From Tenuifilaceae bacterium CYCD (GTDB lineage: Bacteria > Bacteroidota > Bacteroidia > Bacteroidales > Tenuifilaceae), in the NCBI GenBank assembly GCA_036322835.1, contig AP027304.1, positions 3,100,001 through 3,164,000 of the forward strand: a stretch of 64,000 nucleotides of DNA, written 5' to 3'. This document shows positions 38,901 to 47,091 of the stretch, one piece after another; positions within the stretch are counted from its first letter, which is position 1, and each line of letters starts with the position of its first letter. The position numbers and the translations under genes are program-made. The notes beneath the pieces are model-generated. The model did not search any database. It saw nothing but the letters and a program-made list of their open reading frames with translations, and was not told the origin of the DNA.

Positions 38901-39090
38901 TACAGGTTAGTATTTGTTTACTAGCAGCATCAACGCTAATACGGTTAATACGGCTTGTGTGCATGGTTGAGTTAAGGCTTATGGTGGGGAGGGTGGTTTG
39001 CCCGAATGCTGTGCTAAATACTAAAATTGAAGGAACTAAAAGCGCTAAACATTTCAATTTAGTGGTATAACCAAAGGCTTGTTTTTGCAT
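35980..39090 (-). CDS. WD40-PDZ-caspase (C14) protein
   Basis: 1036 residues. Signal peptide 1-31 (STAFGQ). WD40 propeller repeats about 35-510 (ILTCSDDKTAKLWD, SPDGKFVVAALS, SPDGNLLAVGYN). A PDZ-like module about 515-580 (KVLPNTVAERNGLLENDIVLSID) and an Ig-like beta domain about 690-775 follow. The C-terminal caspase domain is about 785-1030, with H863 in AGHG and C923 in DACQSG, both intact. It is probably a periplasmic or surface protease regulated through the propeller. First gene of an operon with the GldN-like gene. Differs from the 8181-12329 caspase in having a PDZ module and no FGE domain. Confidence 0.9.
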   Translation of the reverse strand: MQKQAFGYTTKLKCLALLVPSILVFSTAFGQTTLPTISLNSTMHTSRINRISVDAASKQILTCSDDKTAKLWDAQTGNLLKTFNVPIDKGSEGELLAAAISPDGKTALLGGSTGYSWDKSFCVYIFDVEQNILKQRITGLTYGIRDIEFSPDGKFVVAALSNEGIRIYETSSWTLVKSFTDYADDCSNIAFDNSGRFATVCDDGKVRLYSNNFELIKEKETDPGKNPFSLAFSPDGNLLAVGYNDSYQLQVFDGKNLKLQSEPDITDANNLEQRFCIVSFSHDGEFLIAGGTYNTDGNIVNYPVRVWSNKGKGKSFDLPGGKKTLIDIKPMSDNSVVFASVSPDLSRLKIDGTIQFTNSSELNIYGTSDKSHFKLNSNGTEVGITPFRLDALSYSITNRSLSVQSLQDGKSPVYTRNGVTVTDWNNSPSPKINGIATNFLQKGETCYSVDISDDASQIVFGTSWNIYCTDSSGKVLWSVSSNSAVWSINITDDNQTVVACFDNGTIQWYRKNPEFEMKVTKVLPNTVAERNGLLENDIVLSIDNIKFNSIDEYKSIVQQKKTYQFKVLRNNNEKILTVNKTEDLFGFQYSYLKHNLLLTLYTHPDNRRWVLWNPDGYFDCSEGADRLIGWHVNQGASKEALYYPASQFFEQYYTPNLGLRVLSGETVNNANISMNSFALPPLVRIVSPSTSTTVNNDQLNVTVQVTDQGGGIDEVRLYHNGKLLDATQRGFKAIGKDQTYTVQLTNGENHIKVTAFNTQRTEAIPDEVVVNYKAIQQAKPNMYILAVGINSYLNPKYNLNYAKNDADAFVKSLSESASTLFGKVEKITLNDANATREGILQAINSIKAKATPDDVFVFYYAGHGVMSTGSETDKSQFFLVPHNVTKMYEADEQLKKLGISANEIGDFSKNIKAQKQLFVIDACQSGGAMQTLAMRGAAEEKAIAQLARSTGTYFIAASGSEQFATEVAELGHGVFTYSVIKALSGDCKSQDGKVTVNLLKSCVEDLVPELSKKYKGQPQFPTGYGFGQDFPIGIAK

Positions 39091-39165
39091 ATCAATTTAC
39101 AATTAAAATAGGTACTCTGTAAGCAGCAATGTAAAAGGATGGGGTTTACTGCGCTATGCTTTTAA

Positions 39166-39173
39166 CAAATATA
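39166..39173 (-). promoter_or_regulatory. -7 box (TATATTTG) upstream of the caspase/GldN-like operon
   Basis: Minus-strand TATATTTG, 76 bp before the ATG at 39090, matches TAnnTTTG. There is no exact TTTG at 19-bp spacing. Confidence 0.45.
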
Positions 39174-39269
39174 GTGCAAAATAAATAATTTAAGAATGTG
39201 AAAATTTTGAAATATAGCAATAGTTAAATGCAATAAAGGCCATTCACTCCACCCCGCAATGCCCAAATC

Positions 39270-39298
39270 CCCCTCTCCACCGTTCATGAAGAGAGGGG
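39270..39298. repeat. Intergenic hairpin repeat CCCCTCTC/GAGAGGGG
   Basis: An 8-bp stem with a 13-nt loop in the 395-bp gap between the caspase operon and the small membrane gene. Its sequence resembles the stem at 26473-26506, which suggests a dispersed family. The remaining gap shows no gene. Confidence 0.5.
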
Positions 39299-39485
39299 TT
39301 AGGGGTGAGTTGGTGCAACTTCTGCTAACATTACCCCTCCAGCTAAAGCCAAAGGAAATTCAAACGGAGACGGTATTCGTATTTTTATGGGGCTATTCGC
39401 TATATTTGTGGGCTTAATACGAATGTCAATGAAATTTAGGGATGCTGTAGTTTGCGTTAATGAGGATGTACAATCGAATTCAGGG

Positions 39486-39860
39486 ATGAAAGCTATTTCC
39501 ATTTGGTCGGTTGTGTCGTTCCTGATGGTTATAGCCATTAAAACATCAAGGGGACAACCTTTTCATTTATCGCCAATGTTCTCCTTTATGCAGGGCACGC
39601 TGCCCAACTTTTTTGCCGCAACGGGTATTACATCGTGGGCTTTTATGTACTACCGGATATTCCCGTTCAGCAGCAGTAGGCTACTGCCAAGGATTCTCCT
39701 TGCCAGCTTATTTGCGTTTGCCGGGTTAACCCTTTGGGAGGTGGTACAGTACTTTATGGGGTACGCCATGGATATCAACGATATTGCCATGACCGCCGTG
39801 GGCTGCATTTTAACCTCGGTATTCATTTACCTGGCTTTAACGCTAACGCGGAAAAAGTAG
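39486..39860 (+). CDS. Small VanZ-like membrane protein
   Basis: 124 residues with about four hydrophobic segments. The motif LWEVVQYFMGYAMDINDIAMTAVGC resembles the WEx2Q...DxxDxxxNxxG pattern of VanZ-like and related small membrane proteins. The start is set at 39486, where the hydrophobic protein begins; the frame is open 99 bp further upstream but that part is polar and unlike the rest. Function unknown. It lies 110 bp upstream of the esterase in the same orientation. Confidence 0.6.
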   Translation: MKAISIWSVVSFLMVIAIKTSRGQPFHLSPMFSFMQGTLPNFFAATGITSWAFMYYRIFPFSSSRLLPRILLASLFAFAGLTLWEVVQYFMGYAMDINDIAMTAVGCILTSVFIYLALTLTRKK

Positions 39861-39970
39861 AGTGGGGGAGCAATGCTCTGGTTAAGGCTCAAAATCCATT
39901 TATCTACTTTGTGATTAAAGGGTGATGCATCTATAAATAGTTTAGTAAAACAAATAATTTACGCTAGGAT

Positions 39971-40744
39971 ATGATTTTACGGGGAAACTTTTTTTCGCAG
40001 GAGCTCGAGATGGAGACTGGGTTAACCATACTTGCCCCCGATAAACTTTCGGGCAAGTCTTGCAAGGTTATATACCTTCTGCACGGGATATGTGGGCGAA
40101 GTGGCGATTGGATCGACTACACCCTGCTACCCAACTTCTCCAGGGATTACCGGGCTATATTCGTAATGCCGGAGGTTGCCCGGAGCTTCTACTCGGATAT
40201 GAAGCATGGGCTAAACTACTTCAGCTACATCACCGAGGAGCTGCCCGTAATGGTTGGCGGACTCCTTAACATATCGCAGCAAAGGGACGATACCGCAATT
40301 ATTGGATCGTCGATGGGAGGGTACGGAGCCCTAAAGGCAGCCCTAGCGAAACCCCACAGGTATGGTTTCTGCGGGGCGTTTGCATCGCCCTGCCTAATGC
40401 TAAAGGAGAACCTTGAGTACTCCCAGGGAGCCAAACACTTTAAGGAGTTATTCGGCGAGCGGCTATTCAAGGACTTTCAGGCCGTATTGGGCGAGAATAT
40501 CGACTGGAACCCCAAGGAGGATGTGGTGGAGCTCGCCAAAGCCGTTAAAGACAATGCCCATAAACCCAGACTATACCTTGCGTGTGGCACAAGCGATCCA
40601 TTTTATGCTGATAATAAACGGTTTCAGGATGTACTGCACAATTTAAACTACAATTTCACATTCGATGAGTGGCCGGGCAACCACAACTGGGATTTCTTTA
40701 ACGAGGCGCTAAAGCGATCGTTACAGCACCTCTTCAACCACTAG
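39971..40744 (+). CDS. Alpha/beta-hydrolase, esterase D-type
   Basis: 257 residues. Putative esterase family (related to S-formylglutathione hydrolase/esterase D). LLHGICGRSGDW gives the oxyanion-hole loop. The nucleophile is the Ser of GSSMGGYGA, the acid the Asp of GTSDPFY and the His of GNHNWDFF, so the triad is complete. No signal peptide, so cytoplasmic. The substrate is unknown. The gene is more GC-rich than most neighbours. Confidence 0.88.
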   Translation: MILRGNFFSQELEMETGLTILAPDKLSGKSCKVIYLLHGICGRSGDWIDYTLLPNFSRDYRAIFVMPEVARSFYSDMKHGLNYFSYITEELPVMVGGLLNISQQRDDTAIIGSSMGGYGALKAALAKPHRYGFCGAFASPCLMLKENLEYSQGAKHFKELFGERLFKDFQAVLGENIDWNPKEDVVELAKAVKDNAHKPRLYLACGTSDPFYADNKRFQDVLHNLNYNFTFDEWPGNHNWDFFNEALKRSLQHLFNH

Positions 40745-41487
40745 GAATAGCTGCACTACAGCTCCATCAACACGACGTTTCCTGTTGGTGTTGATCATTT
40801 ATGCTACCCACACAGCATTAAGAAGTCAAAAGTTTGCGTACTAATTTCTTAAAAGAACATTCCTGACGGAGCGAAGGGCAGATCAGGAAATGAATCACTA
40901 TGAATTGAAAATTCATAGGTTAAAAGCTGCGAATGGAATTCGCCTTAAAGAAATGTATTATTCAATACTAACCCTTTCGGTAATGTCATTCCGAGCCTGT
41001 CGAGGAATCTCAATCAATACATCAACCAACAACTATTCCATCTTCACGATCAACAACCGAGCGTTTTTTTGCGAGCTCATTGAAAATAATCAACCAACAG
41101 CGAACAACTGACCCTTCTTCACGAACAACTATCAACTATCAACAATCAACTAACAACGATCAACCATCAACTAACCCAAGTAACAATTCTCCCCCAATCC
41201 TTATTAAACACATTAAAAGCGATAGGTGAAAAAAAATAATGCGCTCAGGTGTAGTACATTACAAAAATATTTTTACTAGTTTTATAGTGGGTTTAAATAT
41301 TATATATAGGTATAGATACATTCCTTTAAGGGGGTATTTATGCTAAAAAATGGTATATATAAGTAAGTTAGCGTTTATGCCAAGAAATTTGTAGATATAC
41401 AAACTGATTTCACCTTTATGATGAAAAGCCGAACAGTTTGACTAATAATAACAACTACTATCGGCGGTGGTTATAAAAATTCACATT
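40745..41487. repeat. Gene-free stretch with several intergenic repeats
   Basis: Contains a possible terminator (ATCAACAC 40766-40773 / GTGTTGAT 40788-40795), a TCCTGA...TCAGGA element at 40861-40888 (same family as the 52892-53395 repeats), an ATTCCGAG...CGAGGAAT element near 40988-41009, and a run of 7-nt CAACTAT/CAACAAT repeats near 41120-41180. No believable gene; an AT-rich leader precedes the next gene. Confidence 0.6.
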
Positions 41488-42111
41488 ATGAAAAATCTTT
41501 TCTACTTAGTTTGTTTTATTTCACTACTATTATTTTCCTGCGAAAAAGAAAAAGAGGAAAATAAAACATCAACATTTGCAGATACGAGAGATGGCAAAGT
41601 TTACGAATGCATCACTGTAAATGGGAAAACATGGTTTGCTGAAAACTTTTCTTATCAACCTCCTGTTGCAAAAAGTTCAGCATTTAATAAAAACATGAGC
41701 GAACCAGATATCATTGATTATAGTGATGGAGACATTCATTTCAAACTTTATAAGTGGAATATAATCTCAACCATTATACCTGATGGATGGCACTTGCCCA
41801 GCGAAGCTGAATACGATGAATTAATACAATCATTAGGTGGGTATAATGTTGCTGGCAATAAACTGAAAGCAAAAGGAGTATGGGAAGGCTTAGGAAAAGA
41901 AACAGATGAAATTGGTTTTAGTGCATTACCTGGAAGCATAGATGAATCTGGCCTTAATCAGGGTTTTCTTTACACTCATTTTTGGACATCAACTTCTGTT
42001 GATGACAACAATGCAAAGGCATTAACCATATGGTACGGTGGCCCAGAAATAAATATTACTAGCAATTCGAAAGAAAAATATTATTGTGTAAGATTTGTGA
42101 AAAACAATTAA
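41488..42111 (+). CDS. FISUMP-domain lipoprotein
   Basis: 207 residues. Lipoprotein signal with lipobox LLLFSC (lipid-modified Cys near residue 18) followed by EKEKEE. The rest matches the Fibrobacter succinogenes major paralogous domain: DTRDGKVYECITVNGKTWFAENF at the front, GWHLPSEAEYDEL in the middle, and FWTSTSVDD ... YYCVRFVKN at the end. Surface or periplasmic lipoprotein; role unknown. The start is set at the ATG beginning the lipoprotein signal, 21 bp after an in-frame ATG. An attC-like site starts 9 bp past the stop, so this may be the first gene of the cassette-like array. Confidence 0.8.
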   Translation: MKNLFYLVCFISLLLFSCEKEKEENKTSTFADTRDGKVYECITVNGKTWFAENFSYQPPVAKSSAFNKNMSEPDIIDYSDGDIHFKLYKWNIISTIIPDGWHLPSEAEYDELIQSLGGYNVAGNKLKAKGVWEGLGKETDEIGFSALPGSIDESGLNQGFLYTHFWTSTSVDDNNAKALTIWYGGPEINITSNSKEKYYCVRFVKNN

Positions 42112-42120
42112 AACACAAAC

Positions 42121-42252
42121 GCTAACACGTGGTTTAACCCACTGGGGCTGATATGCAGATAGAAAAGTTTTTAGTACTTTAGTAAAAGTTTAACGTGGGA
42201 TAAGGACGCTGGCGGCTAACTCCCCAGCGTGCCAAACCACGGAAACGTTATG
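42121..42252. repeat. attC-like palindromic site 1
   Basis: TAAC (42123-42126) pairs with GTTA (42247-42250). CGTGGTTT (42128-42135) pairs with AAACCACG (42234-42241). CTGGGG (42142-42147) pairs with CCCCAG (42222-42227). A ~75-nt centre includes TTAACGTGGGATAA. The layout (outer TAAC/GTTA boxes, inner arm, asymmetric spacer, variable centre, just after a stop) is that of integron attC sites. Confidence 0.6.
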
Positions 42253-42264
42253 ATAGACCGAAAT

Positions 42265-42825
42265 ATGAGAATTTTAACGACCATAATATTATTAGGAGTT
42301 TTTTTTACTACAAATGCTCAGAAAACGATTACGTATGAAAAACTCCAAGATGAATTGACAAATTCTTCTGAACCTAAAATCATTTCAATTTATTCAAATC
42401 ATTTAGAGCAAAAATCAGAATTATACTTGATTGATTTGGTTAAAGACAGCATAATATCTGGGCCTCCATTATTTGACAAAGAAACTAAAAAACAATTGAC
42501 GGCTGAAATTGTTACGACTTCGGAAATAAGAAAACGGATTATAGATTCTTTAAAGTCAAATGGCTTCTTGAACACATTATATTTAAGAACCGACACAGTT
42601 TATACTAATATTCAAACTCCAAATGATAATTTCTTAATTGACAAACCGTTGATTGTTATTGAAATCATGCATGGATATGATAGTGGTATAATGCAGACAT
42701 ATTTGAAGGTAAATGACAAAGAGCAAGCTAACGTATTACTTGAGATAATCAGAAATGCTTTGGATACAAAGCATTGGGGATTAATTAAGCAATATAGTAA
42801 TAATATAAAAAGACTTGAGATTTGA
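42265..42825 (+). CDS. Secreted hypothetical protein (cassette gene)
   Basis: 186 residues. Signal peptide 1-19 (MRILTTIILLGVFFTTNAQ). The mature protein is mixed alpha/beta with many Lys/Asp/Asn and no cysteines. I do not recognise it. The start is chosen at the ATG that begins the signal peptide; two earlier in-frame ATGs lie inside the attC-like site. AT-rich compared with the por or tricorn genes, and flanked by attC-like sequence, so probably acquired. Confidence 0.7.
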   Translation: MRILTTIILLGVFFTTNAQKTITYEKLQDELTNSSEPKIISIYSNHLEQKSELYLIDLVKDSIISGPPLFDKETKKQLTAEIVTTSEIRKRIIDSLKSNGFLNTLYLRTDTVYTNIQTPNDNFLIDKPLIVIEIMHGYDSGIMQTYLKVNDKEQANVLLEIIRNALDTKHWGLIKQYSNNIKRLEI

Positions 42826-43046
42826 AGATTGAAAGAAAATATTTAAAATTATCGGGACTGTTATTGGTTGCCATTTCGACAGGATTACTTTTAAGAGAAA
42901 TAATACAATATGATAGCCTGTCGCCGCTAGCACCGCTAGCGCGGATATATTATGCAACACTTTTCATACCTGCGACTTATGGGCAAGTGAACAATCTCGA
43001 AAATCGATATAATATGAATAATGAAACATACAATCTAACTAATTGA
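42822..43046 (+). CDS. Possible small membrane protein, TTG start, repeat-derived middle
   Basis: 74 codons from a TTG that overlaps the previous stop by 4 bp. One hydrophobic segment lies at about 10-25. The middle of the frame (42922-42955) is a partial copy of the GCTAGCGCGGATA repeat and encodes SPLAPLARIY. It could be a real coupled small protein or a frame opened by the repeat. Confidence 0.3.
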   Translation: MKIERKYLKLSGLLLVAISTGLLLREIIQYDSLSPLAPLARIYYATLFIPATYGQVNNLENRYNMNNETYNLTN

Positions 43047-43051
43047 TACTA

Positions 43052-43152
43052 CCGCTAGCGCGGATATGCTATCCGTGCTTCTTTTAAACCATAAGAAGTT
43101 TTACTGGTAATTAGTAACAGAAGGAAAGGACACGCGTTAAGAAACACGCGCC
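43052..43152 (+). repeat. Dispersed ~105-bp repeat, copy 1
   Basis: Begins CCGCTAGCGCGGATATGCTATCCG, with GCGGATA/TATCC(G) hairpin arms, then a conserved tail including AAGTTTTACTGGTAATTAGTAA and CACGCGTTAAGAAA. Other copies: 44951-45046, 47911-48015, 54725-54830; partial copy at 42922-42955. Confidence 0.75.
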
Positions 43153-43171
43153 TGCAAGCGTATAGTGTCGG

Positions 43172-43211
43172 AGTTTAGCTCCCCAGCAGTTGTAACCACG
43201 GAACCGTTAGC
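43172..43211. repeat. 3' half of attC-like site 2
   Basis: AGCTCCCCAGCAGTTGTAACCACGGAACCGTTAGC-type sequence: CCCCAG, AACCACGG and a terminal GTTA (43206-43209) match the 3' arm of site 1. No 5' arm is seen; the place where it should be is occupied by the dispersed repeat copy 1. Confidence 0.5.
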
Positions 43212-43272
43212 AAACATTAAAAACAATTCTTAGCCGTTTCATTTAAGACACTAGTAATAACACAGAAATATT

Positions 43273-43280
43273 TATATTTG
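43273..43280 (+). promoter_or_regulatory. -7 box (TATATTTG) of the YD-repeat-like cassette gene
   Basis: Exact TAnnTTTG match, 26 bp before the ATG at 43306, downstream of the attC-like 3' half. It would let the cassette gene be expressed on its own. Confidence 0.5.
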
Positions 43281-43305
43281 TGTATAAACATAACAAAAAC
43301 AAGGA

Positions 43306-44820
43306 ATGAGAAAAATAGTCTTCACCATACTGTTTGCTACAGGAGCAATAGCATTAGGCTATTCGCAAGATGTTATTAATGCCGCTAATGGAGAAAAAAT
43401 AAAAGCGAAAGTGCTTGAGGTAAATTCTTCGGAAATTAAGTACAAACGCTTTGACAATCCCGATGGGCCAACCTATACTATTTCAAAATCGGATGTTCAA
43501 TCCATACAGTACCCGAATGGTACAAGTGATGTTTTTTCTAAACAGGAAAATTCTAATGAAATTAAAGCTGTAAGCAATTCAAACATCGAAACAGACAAGC
43601 CAAATAATCAAACCAATATTTTTGGTTATTGGCAAGCAAAACCGGGAGCTATTTACTCAGGATATTATTATATATATAATGAGGGAGAAAAAGTTTCAGT
43701 TAATAAATACAACCTTAAAATTCAATTGAATACAGATTATTTTGCAAAGTTCTCCCTGACACCACGTATGAATACCGATGGAACTCCTGAAGCCAATGTT
43801 TATGTGTTTGATAATCTGGAATATCATTTTGAAAATGATTCAATATTGAATGTAATCAGGGCAAAACCCAGACAAAAGTTTACGTTTGTAAGGATTCCAA
43901 AGTCTGAAATGGAGGCATTAAACCTTGTTGATGTTAATCAGCAAAATGACAGTTCAAAATCCACAAGCGAAATAGTTGCTCCTAAAAAAGATAATGATTT
44001 AAAAGTTGAAAGTTTGATAGGGAAAGTAAAAGATTACACCATTTACAGGTATGTTTCTGCCAATGCAAGTGATATAAATAACCTAATCATACAAAGCAAA
44101 CTAAACTCAAAATTTAATGAGTATGGATATTATACGGAAATGACCCTATTTAACGCAAACGATAAGCTCGATAGTAAGGCTTTATTTTCCTATGATCAAA
44201 ATAACAACCTGATTCTAAAAACATACTACAACGGCGACAATGAAAAAATTGCTACAAGCGAATACGTTTACAATAACGCAGGTCTAATGACTGAATCAAA
44301 AGAATTAGACGCACTGGGCAACGTGTATAGTCGCAGCGAATTTAAATATAATGCGATGGGAAAGGTTATCGAAGAGCTAGTTTATGCTGAAAACAATACT
44401 TTTTTTGGAAAAAAAACAACTATTTACGATGATAAAGGCAATGCCACCAGCCAGTACTCTTCCGATGCCAATGGCAATCCTGTAGAGCAATTTAGTTATG
44501 CTTATGACAAAAAATCAAGATTAACCCGCATTGATGCATATGCAAACAACCAGTTCAACTATGCTTTTGATTATGAGTACAACTCCGAAGACAAGATTTC
44601 GCTGAAACGTCAATACGCAAATAGCCCGAGCTATTATAACGATATGATAGAGATAAAGTATGACAAGCATGGTAATCCTGTATCTGAGTTTTCCCTAATG
44701 ACAATGGTGAAAACAAAAAGATCTATAGAGTATGATTCGCAGGGAAATATGGTAAACATTATTAGTATAACAACCGATCAAATTCCTGTTGTCGAGAAAA
44801 GAGAATACCTTTACTATTAA
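43306..44820 (+). CDS. Secreted protein with YD-like beta repeats (cassette gene)
   Basis: 504 residues. Signal peptide 1-20 (ending LGYSQ). Residues 21-75 form a Bacteroidota domain of the type DVINAANGEKIKAKVLEV ... FDNPDGPTYTISKSDV. A middle beta domain (about 95-205) is followed by residues about 230-504 with irregular YD/RHS-like repeats (YDDKGNATSQYS, YDKKSRLTRIDAY, YDSQGNMVNI). The repeats are too few for an RHS toxin shell, and no toxin domain follows. Probably an envelope protein of unknown role. Attached to an attC-like site downstream. Confidence 0.72.
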   Translation: MRKIVFTILFATGAIALGYSQDVINAANGEKIKAKVLEVNSSEIKYKRFDNPDGPTYTISKSDVQSIQYPNGTSDVFSKQENSNEIKAVSNSNIETDKPNNQTNIFGYWQAKPGAIYSGYYYIYNEGEKVSVNKYNLKIQLNTDYFAKFSLTPRMNTDGTPEANVYVFDNLEYHFENDSILNVIRAKPRQKFTFVRIPKSEMEALNLVDVNQQNDSSKSTSEIVAPKKDNDLKVESLIGKVKDYTIYRYVSANASDINNLIIQSKLNSKFNEYGYYTEMTLFNANDKLDSKALFSYDQNNNLILKTYYNGDNEKIATSEYVYNNAGLMTESKELDALGNVYSRSEFKYNAMGKVIEELVYAENNTFFGKKTTIYDDKGNATSQYSSDANGNPVEQFSYAYDKKSRLTRIDAYANNQFNYAFDYEYNSEDKISLKRQYANSPSYYNDMIEIKYDKHGNPVSEFSLMTMVKTKRSIEYDSQGNMVNIISITTDQIPVVEKREYLYY

Positions 44821-44910
44821 TAGCAAATACCATTCAAATCAGGAAACTTATTGCATTAATTAAGTGCAGTAAGTTTTTTTGTATTACGAATTGAAAACAA
44901 TTAACGTTTG

Positions 44911-45113
44911 CTAACAGGTGGTTTAGCCTACTTGGGCTGACTTGCAGGTACGCCACTATCGCGGATATGCTATCTGTTTTTCTTTTAAACCTTAAAAAGT
45001 TTTACTGGTAATTAGTAACAGAGGAAAAGGGCACGCACCAGTAAGAACTTTATATCGGGGGGGTAGAAGATCGTTCAAAACCCCTTACCAAAACAAACAC
45101 GGGGAACGTTATG
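44911..45113. repeat. attC-like site 3 with a repeat nested in its centre
   Basis: TAAC (44912-44915) plus AGGTGGTTT at the left and CACGGGGAAC plus GTTA (45108-45111) at the right repeat the arm pattern of site 1. The centre holds a full copy (44951-45046) of the ~105-bp dispersed repeat, making the site about 200 bp, longer than usual attC sites. Confidence 0.5.
44951..45046 (+). repeat. Dispersed ~105-bp repeat, copy 2
   Basis: Diverged hairpin head (CTATCGCGGATATGCTATCTG) but well-conserved tail AAGTTTTACTGGTAATTAGTAACAGAG-type. Nested inside attC-like site 3. Confidence 0.7.
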
Positions 45114-45263
45114 TTTAAAGAGATACTTCCGCTAAAAGTTTGACTTATTTAACGGAAATAATTTTTAATTTAATTTACTTAGTAGTCTCTTTTATAGAAT
45201 AGCGGTAGCATTTATTAAAGAATATATGATTTCATTTTGATGAGTTATTTAATTGTAAATACA

Positions 45264-45710
45264 ATGAAAGCTAAACTAATATTTTTTGTAATCGCAATAG
45301 TTTCAGTTGCATCTTCATGCGACAGGATGGAGCCATACACAAATGTTGAGTTTGTAATAATTAATAATTCAAAATATTCAGTTGATTTACATTACTTTAC
45401 ATATATAACGCCAGATGGTTACGCAAAAGCTGATACTGTACTTAGTATTCCTCAATATTCTGAGATCAGGGTTTACTACTATGATGATATGGGGTCGAGC
45501 ATATACGGTTTTCCGCTTGGAGTATCCCCAGACTCTGTTTATTTAACTTTTGACAACACAAAACGGATTATTTACCGGAGCAATGACTCAAGTGATAAAG
45601 GTATTTTAGACATAAATAGCTATGAGGAAAAGAAAATAGATGAACATAATTATGAATTTACTTATACGATAACAGAGGATGATTATAACAATGCTGTTTT
45701 AATCAAGTAA
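45264..45710 (+). CDS. Small lipoprotein (cassette gene)
   Basis: 148 residues. Lipoprotein signal with lipobox VASSC (Cys near residue 19). The mature part is a compact beta-rich domain with many Tyr (SVDLHYFTYIT, RVYYYDDMGSS). I do not recognise a family. The start is set at the ATG beginning the signal, 27 bp inside the longest frame. It sits between attC-like sites 3 and 4. Confidence 0.7.
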   Translation: MKAKLIFFVIAIVSVASSCDRMEPYTNVEFVIINNSKYSVDLHYFTYITPDGYAKADTVLSIPQYSEIRVYYYDDMGSSIYGFPLGVSPDSVYLTFDNTKRIIYRSNDSSDKGILDINSYEEKKIDEHNYEFTYTITEDDYNNAVLIK

Positions 45711-45783
45711 AGAATGATTAAGAGCGGATTAGATTTCATACTCCGCTTTTTTCCGAATTTTGGGAGTAAATGATTTGATATAA

Positions 45784-45923
45784 ACAACTAAACATATCAA
45801 GTGGTTAGTCTACTGGGGCTAGTGATGCAGATACGAAAGTTTTTAGTAATTTAGTATGGTTTTAACGTGGGATAAAAACCGCTGGCGGTTAACTCACCAG
45901 CGTAAGCAACAACCAACGGTTGT
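45784..45923. repeat. attC-like site 4
   Basis: ACAAC (45784-45788) pairs with GTTGT (45919-45923). GTGGTT near 45801 faces AACCAAC, and CTGG (45813-45816) faces CCAG (45897-45900). The centre shares GATGCAGATA, AAAGTTTTTAGTA and TTAACGTGGGATAAA with site 1, so sites 1 and 4 are clearly related. Confidence 0.55.
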
Positions 45924-45983
45924 GTGTAAGTGTAAACTAATAATGCATAAAATTAATCTTGTTAAATATTTAATATAGAAGAA

Positions 45984-47087
45984 ATGAATAAAGTGATAAT
46001 TTGTTTTACAAGCGTATTAATTTCATTGACCGTATTTGGACAAAATGATTTGCCAAATTTGTCTGAAATGAGCACTATTCGTGCAAAATCTAAAATGGTT
46101 AGTATTCGTGATGGAAATGAATTTCGACAAAATTCGTGGACAATTGTACCATCCGCAAAGCCAGATATTTATGAGACATCTAGTAAAAAAGTCACTTTTA
46201 TTACAGATGTGGATTCTATAACATTCAATACAGAATTAAATAAAACCTACAATTTTGTAATCTTGTTAGGCAAAGATTCTGCATGGACTCAAATAAAATG
46301 TATTCCTTCAAAGGTGAAAATTCTAAAACAGGCGGGCGGATATGCAGAAACCGATACCATAGAGTTACCACATTTTTATTATGAAACACCCCAAAATTCC
46401 CGTTTAAGAGATGTAAGAACATATTTTAAACTTGATTCTATTGCAGGAAATGGCAATGAAATTTCTAAAATATTAAATGTCATGTATTGGATCCATAATA
46501 ATATTCCACATGATGGAAGTAATTACGCGCTTGCAGAATTTGATGCGATAGACTTGTATAACTATCATAAAGCAACAAACAAGGGTATCAATTGTAGACA
46601 TTTAGCCATTTCTCTGAATGAGATGTATTTGTCAATGGGTTTTAAATCACGGTATATAACCTGTCTCCCAAAGGATGAGAAAGACCAAGATTGCCACGTT
46701 ATTTGTAGCGTATGGGTTGATAGCTTACAAAAATGGATTTGGATTGACCCAACTTTTGCCGCATATATTAAGGATGAAAATGGAATTCTTTTAGGGATAG
46801 AGGAAGTGAGAGAACGTTTAATTACTGACAAACCTTTGATCTTGAATGAAGATGCTAATTGGAATAATAGAATTAAACAAACCAAGGAAAGATATCTAAT
46901 GAATTACATGGCGAAAAATTTATACTGGTTACAAATTCCAGTAAGTAGCCAATTTAATCCTGAAAGTCGATACCGTAATAATGTTAATAAATATATTTCA
47001 TTGCTGCCTATTGGTTATACTCGCTCCGATATGGAAAATATGGGAACAATTACACATAACCCTACATATTTTTGGGAGAAACCATAA
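45984..47087 (+). CDS. Secreted transglutaminase-like protein (cassette gene)
   Basis: 367 residues. Signal peptide 1-19 (ISLTVFGQ). An N-terminal beta domain is followed by a transglutaminase/protease-like core at about 155-290. The catalytic set can be seen: Cys in INCRHLA, His in DCHVICSVW and Asp in WIDPTF. Such domains hydrolyse or cross-link peptides, or are scaffolds. Very AT-rich. The attC-like site 5 begins 4 bp past the stop, the tightest fit in the array. Confidence 0.82.
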   Translation: MNKVIICFTSVLISLTVFGQNDLPNLSEMSTIRAKSKMVSIRDGNEFRQNSWTIVPSAKPDIYETSSKKVTFITDVDSITFNTELNKTYNFVILLGKDSAWTQIKCIPSKVKILKQAGGYAETDTIELPHFYYETPQNSRLRDVRTYFKLDSIAGNGNEISKILNVMYWIHNNIPHDGSNYALAEFDAIDLYNYHKATNKGINCRHLAISLNEMYLSMGFKSRYITCLPKDEKDQDCHVICSVWVDSLQKWIWIDPTFAAYIKDENGILLGIEEVRERLITDKPLILNEDANWNNRIKQTKERYLMNYMAKNLYWLQIPVSSQFNPESRYRNNVNKYISLLPIGYTRSDMENMGTITHNPTYFWEKP

Positions 47088-47091
47088 ACTA

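Noticed and set aside
40890-41111. 73-residue plus-strand frame
   Set aside because: Runs through the intergenic repeats (CGAGGAATCT and CAACAA elements) and has no domain or signal.
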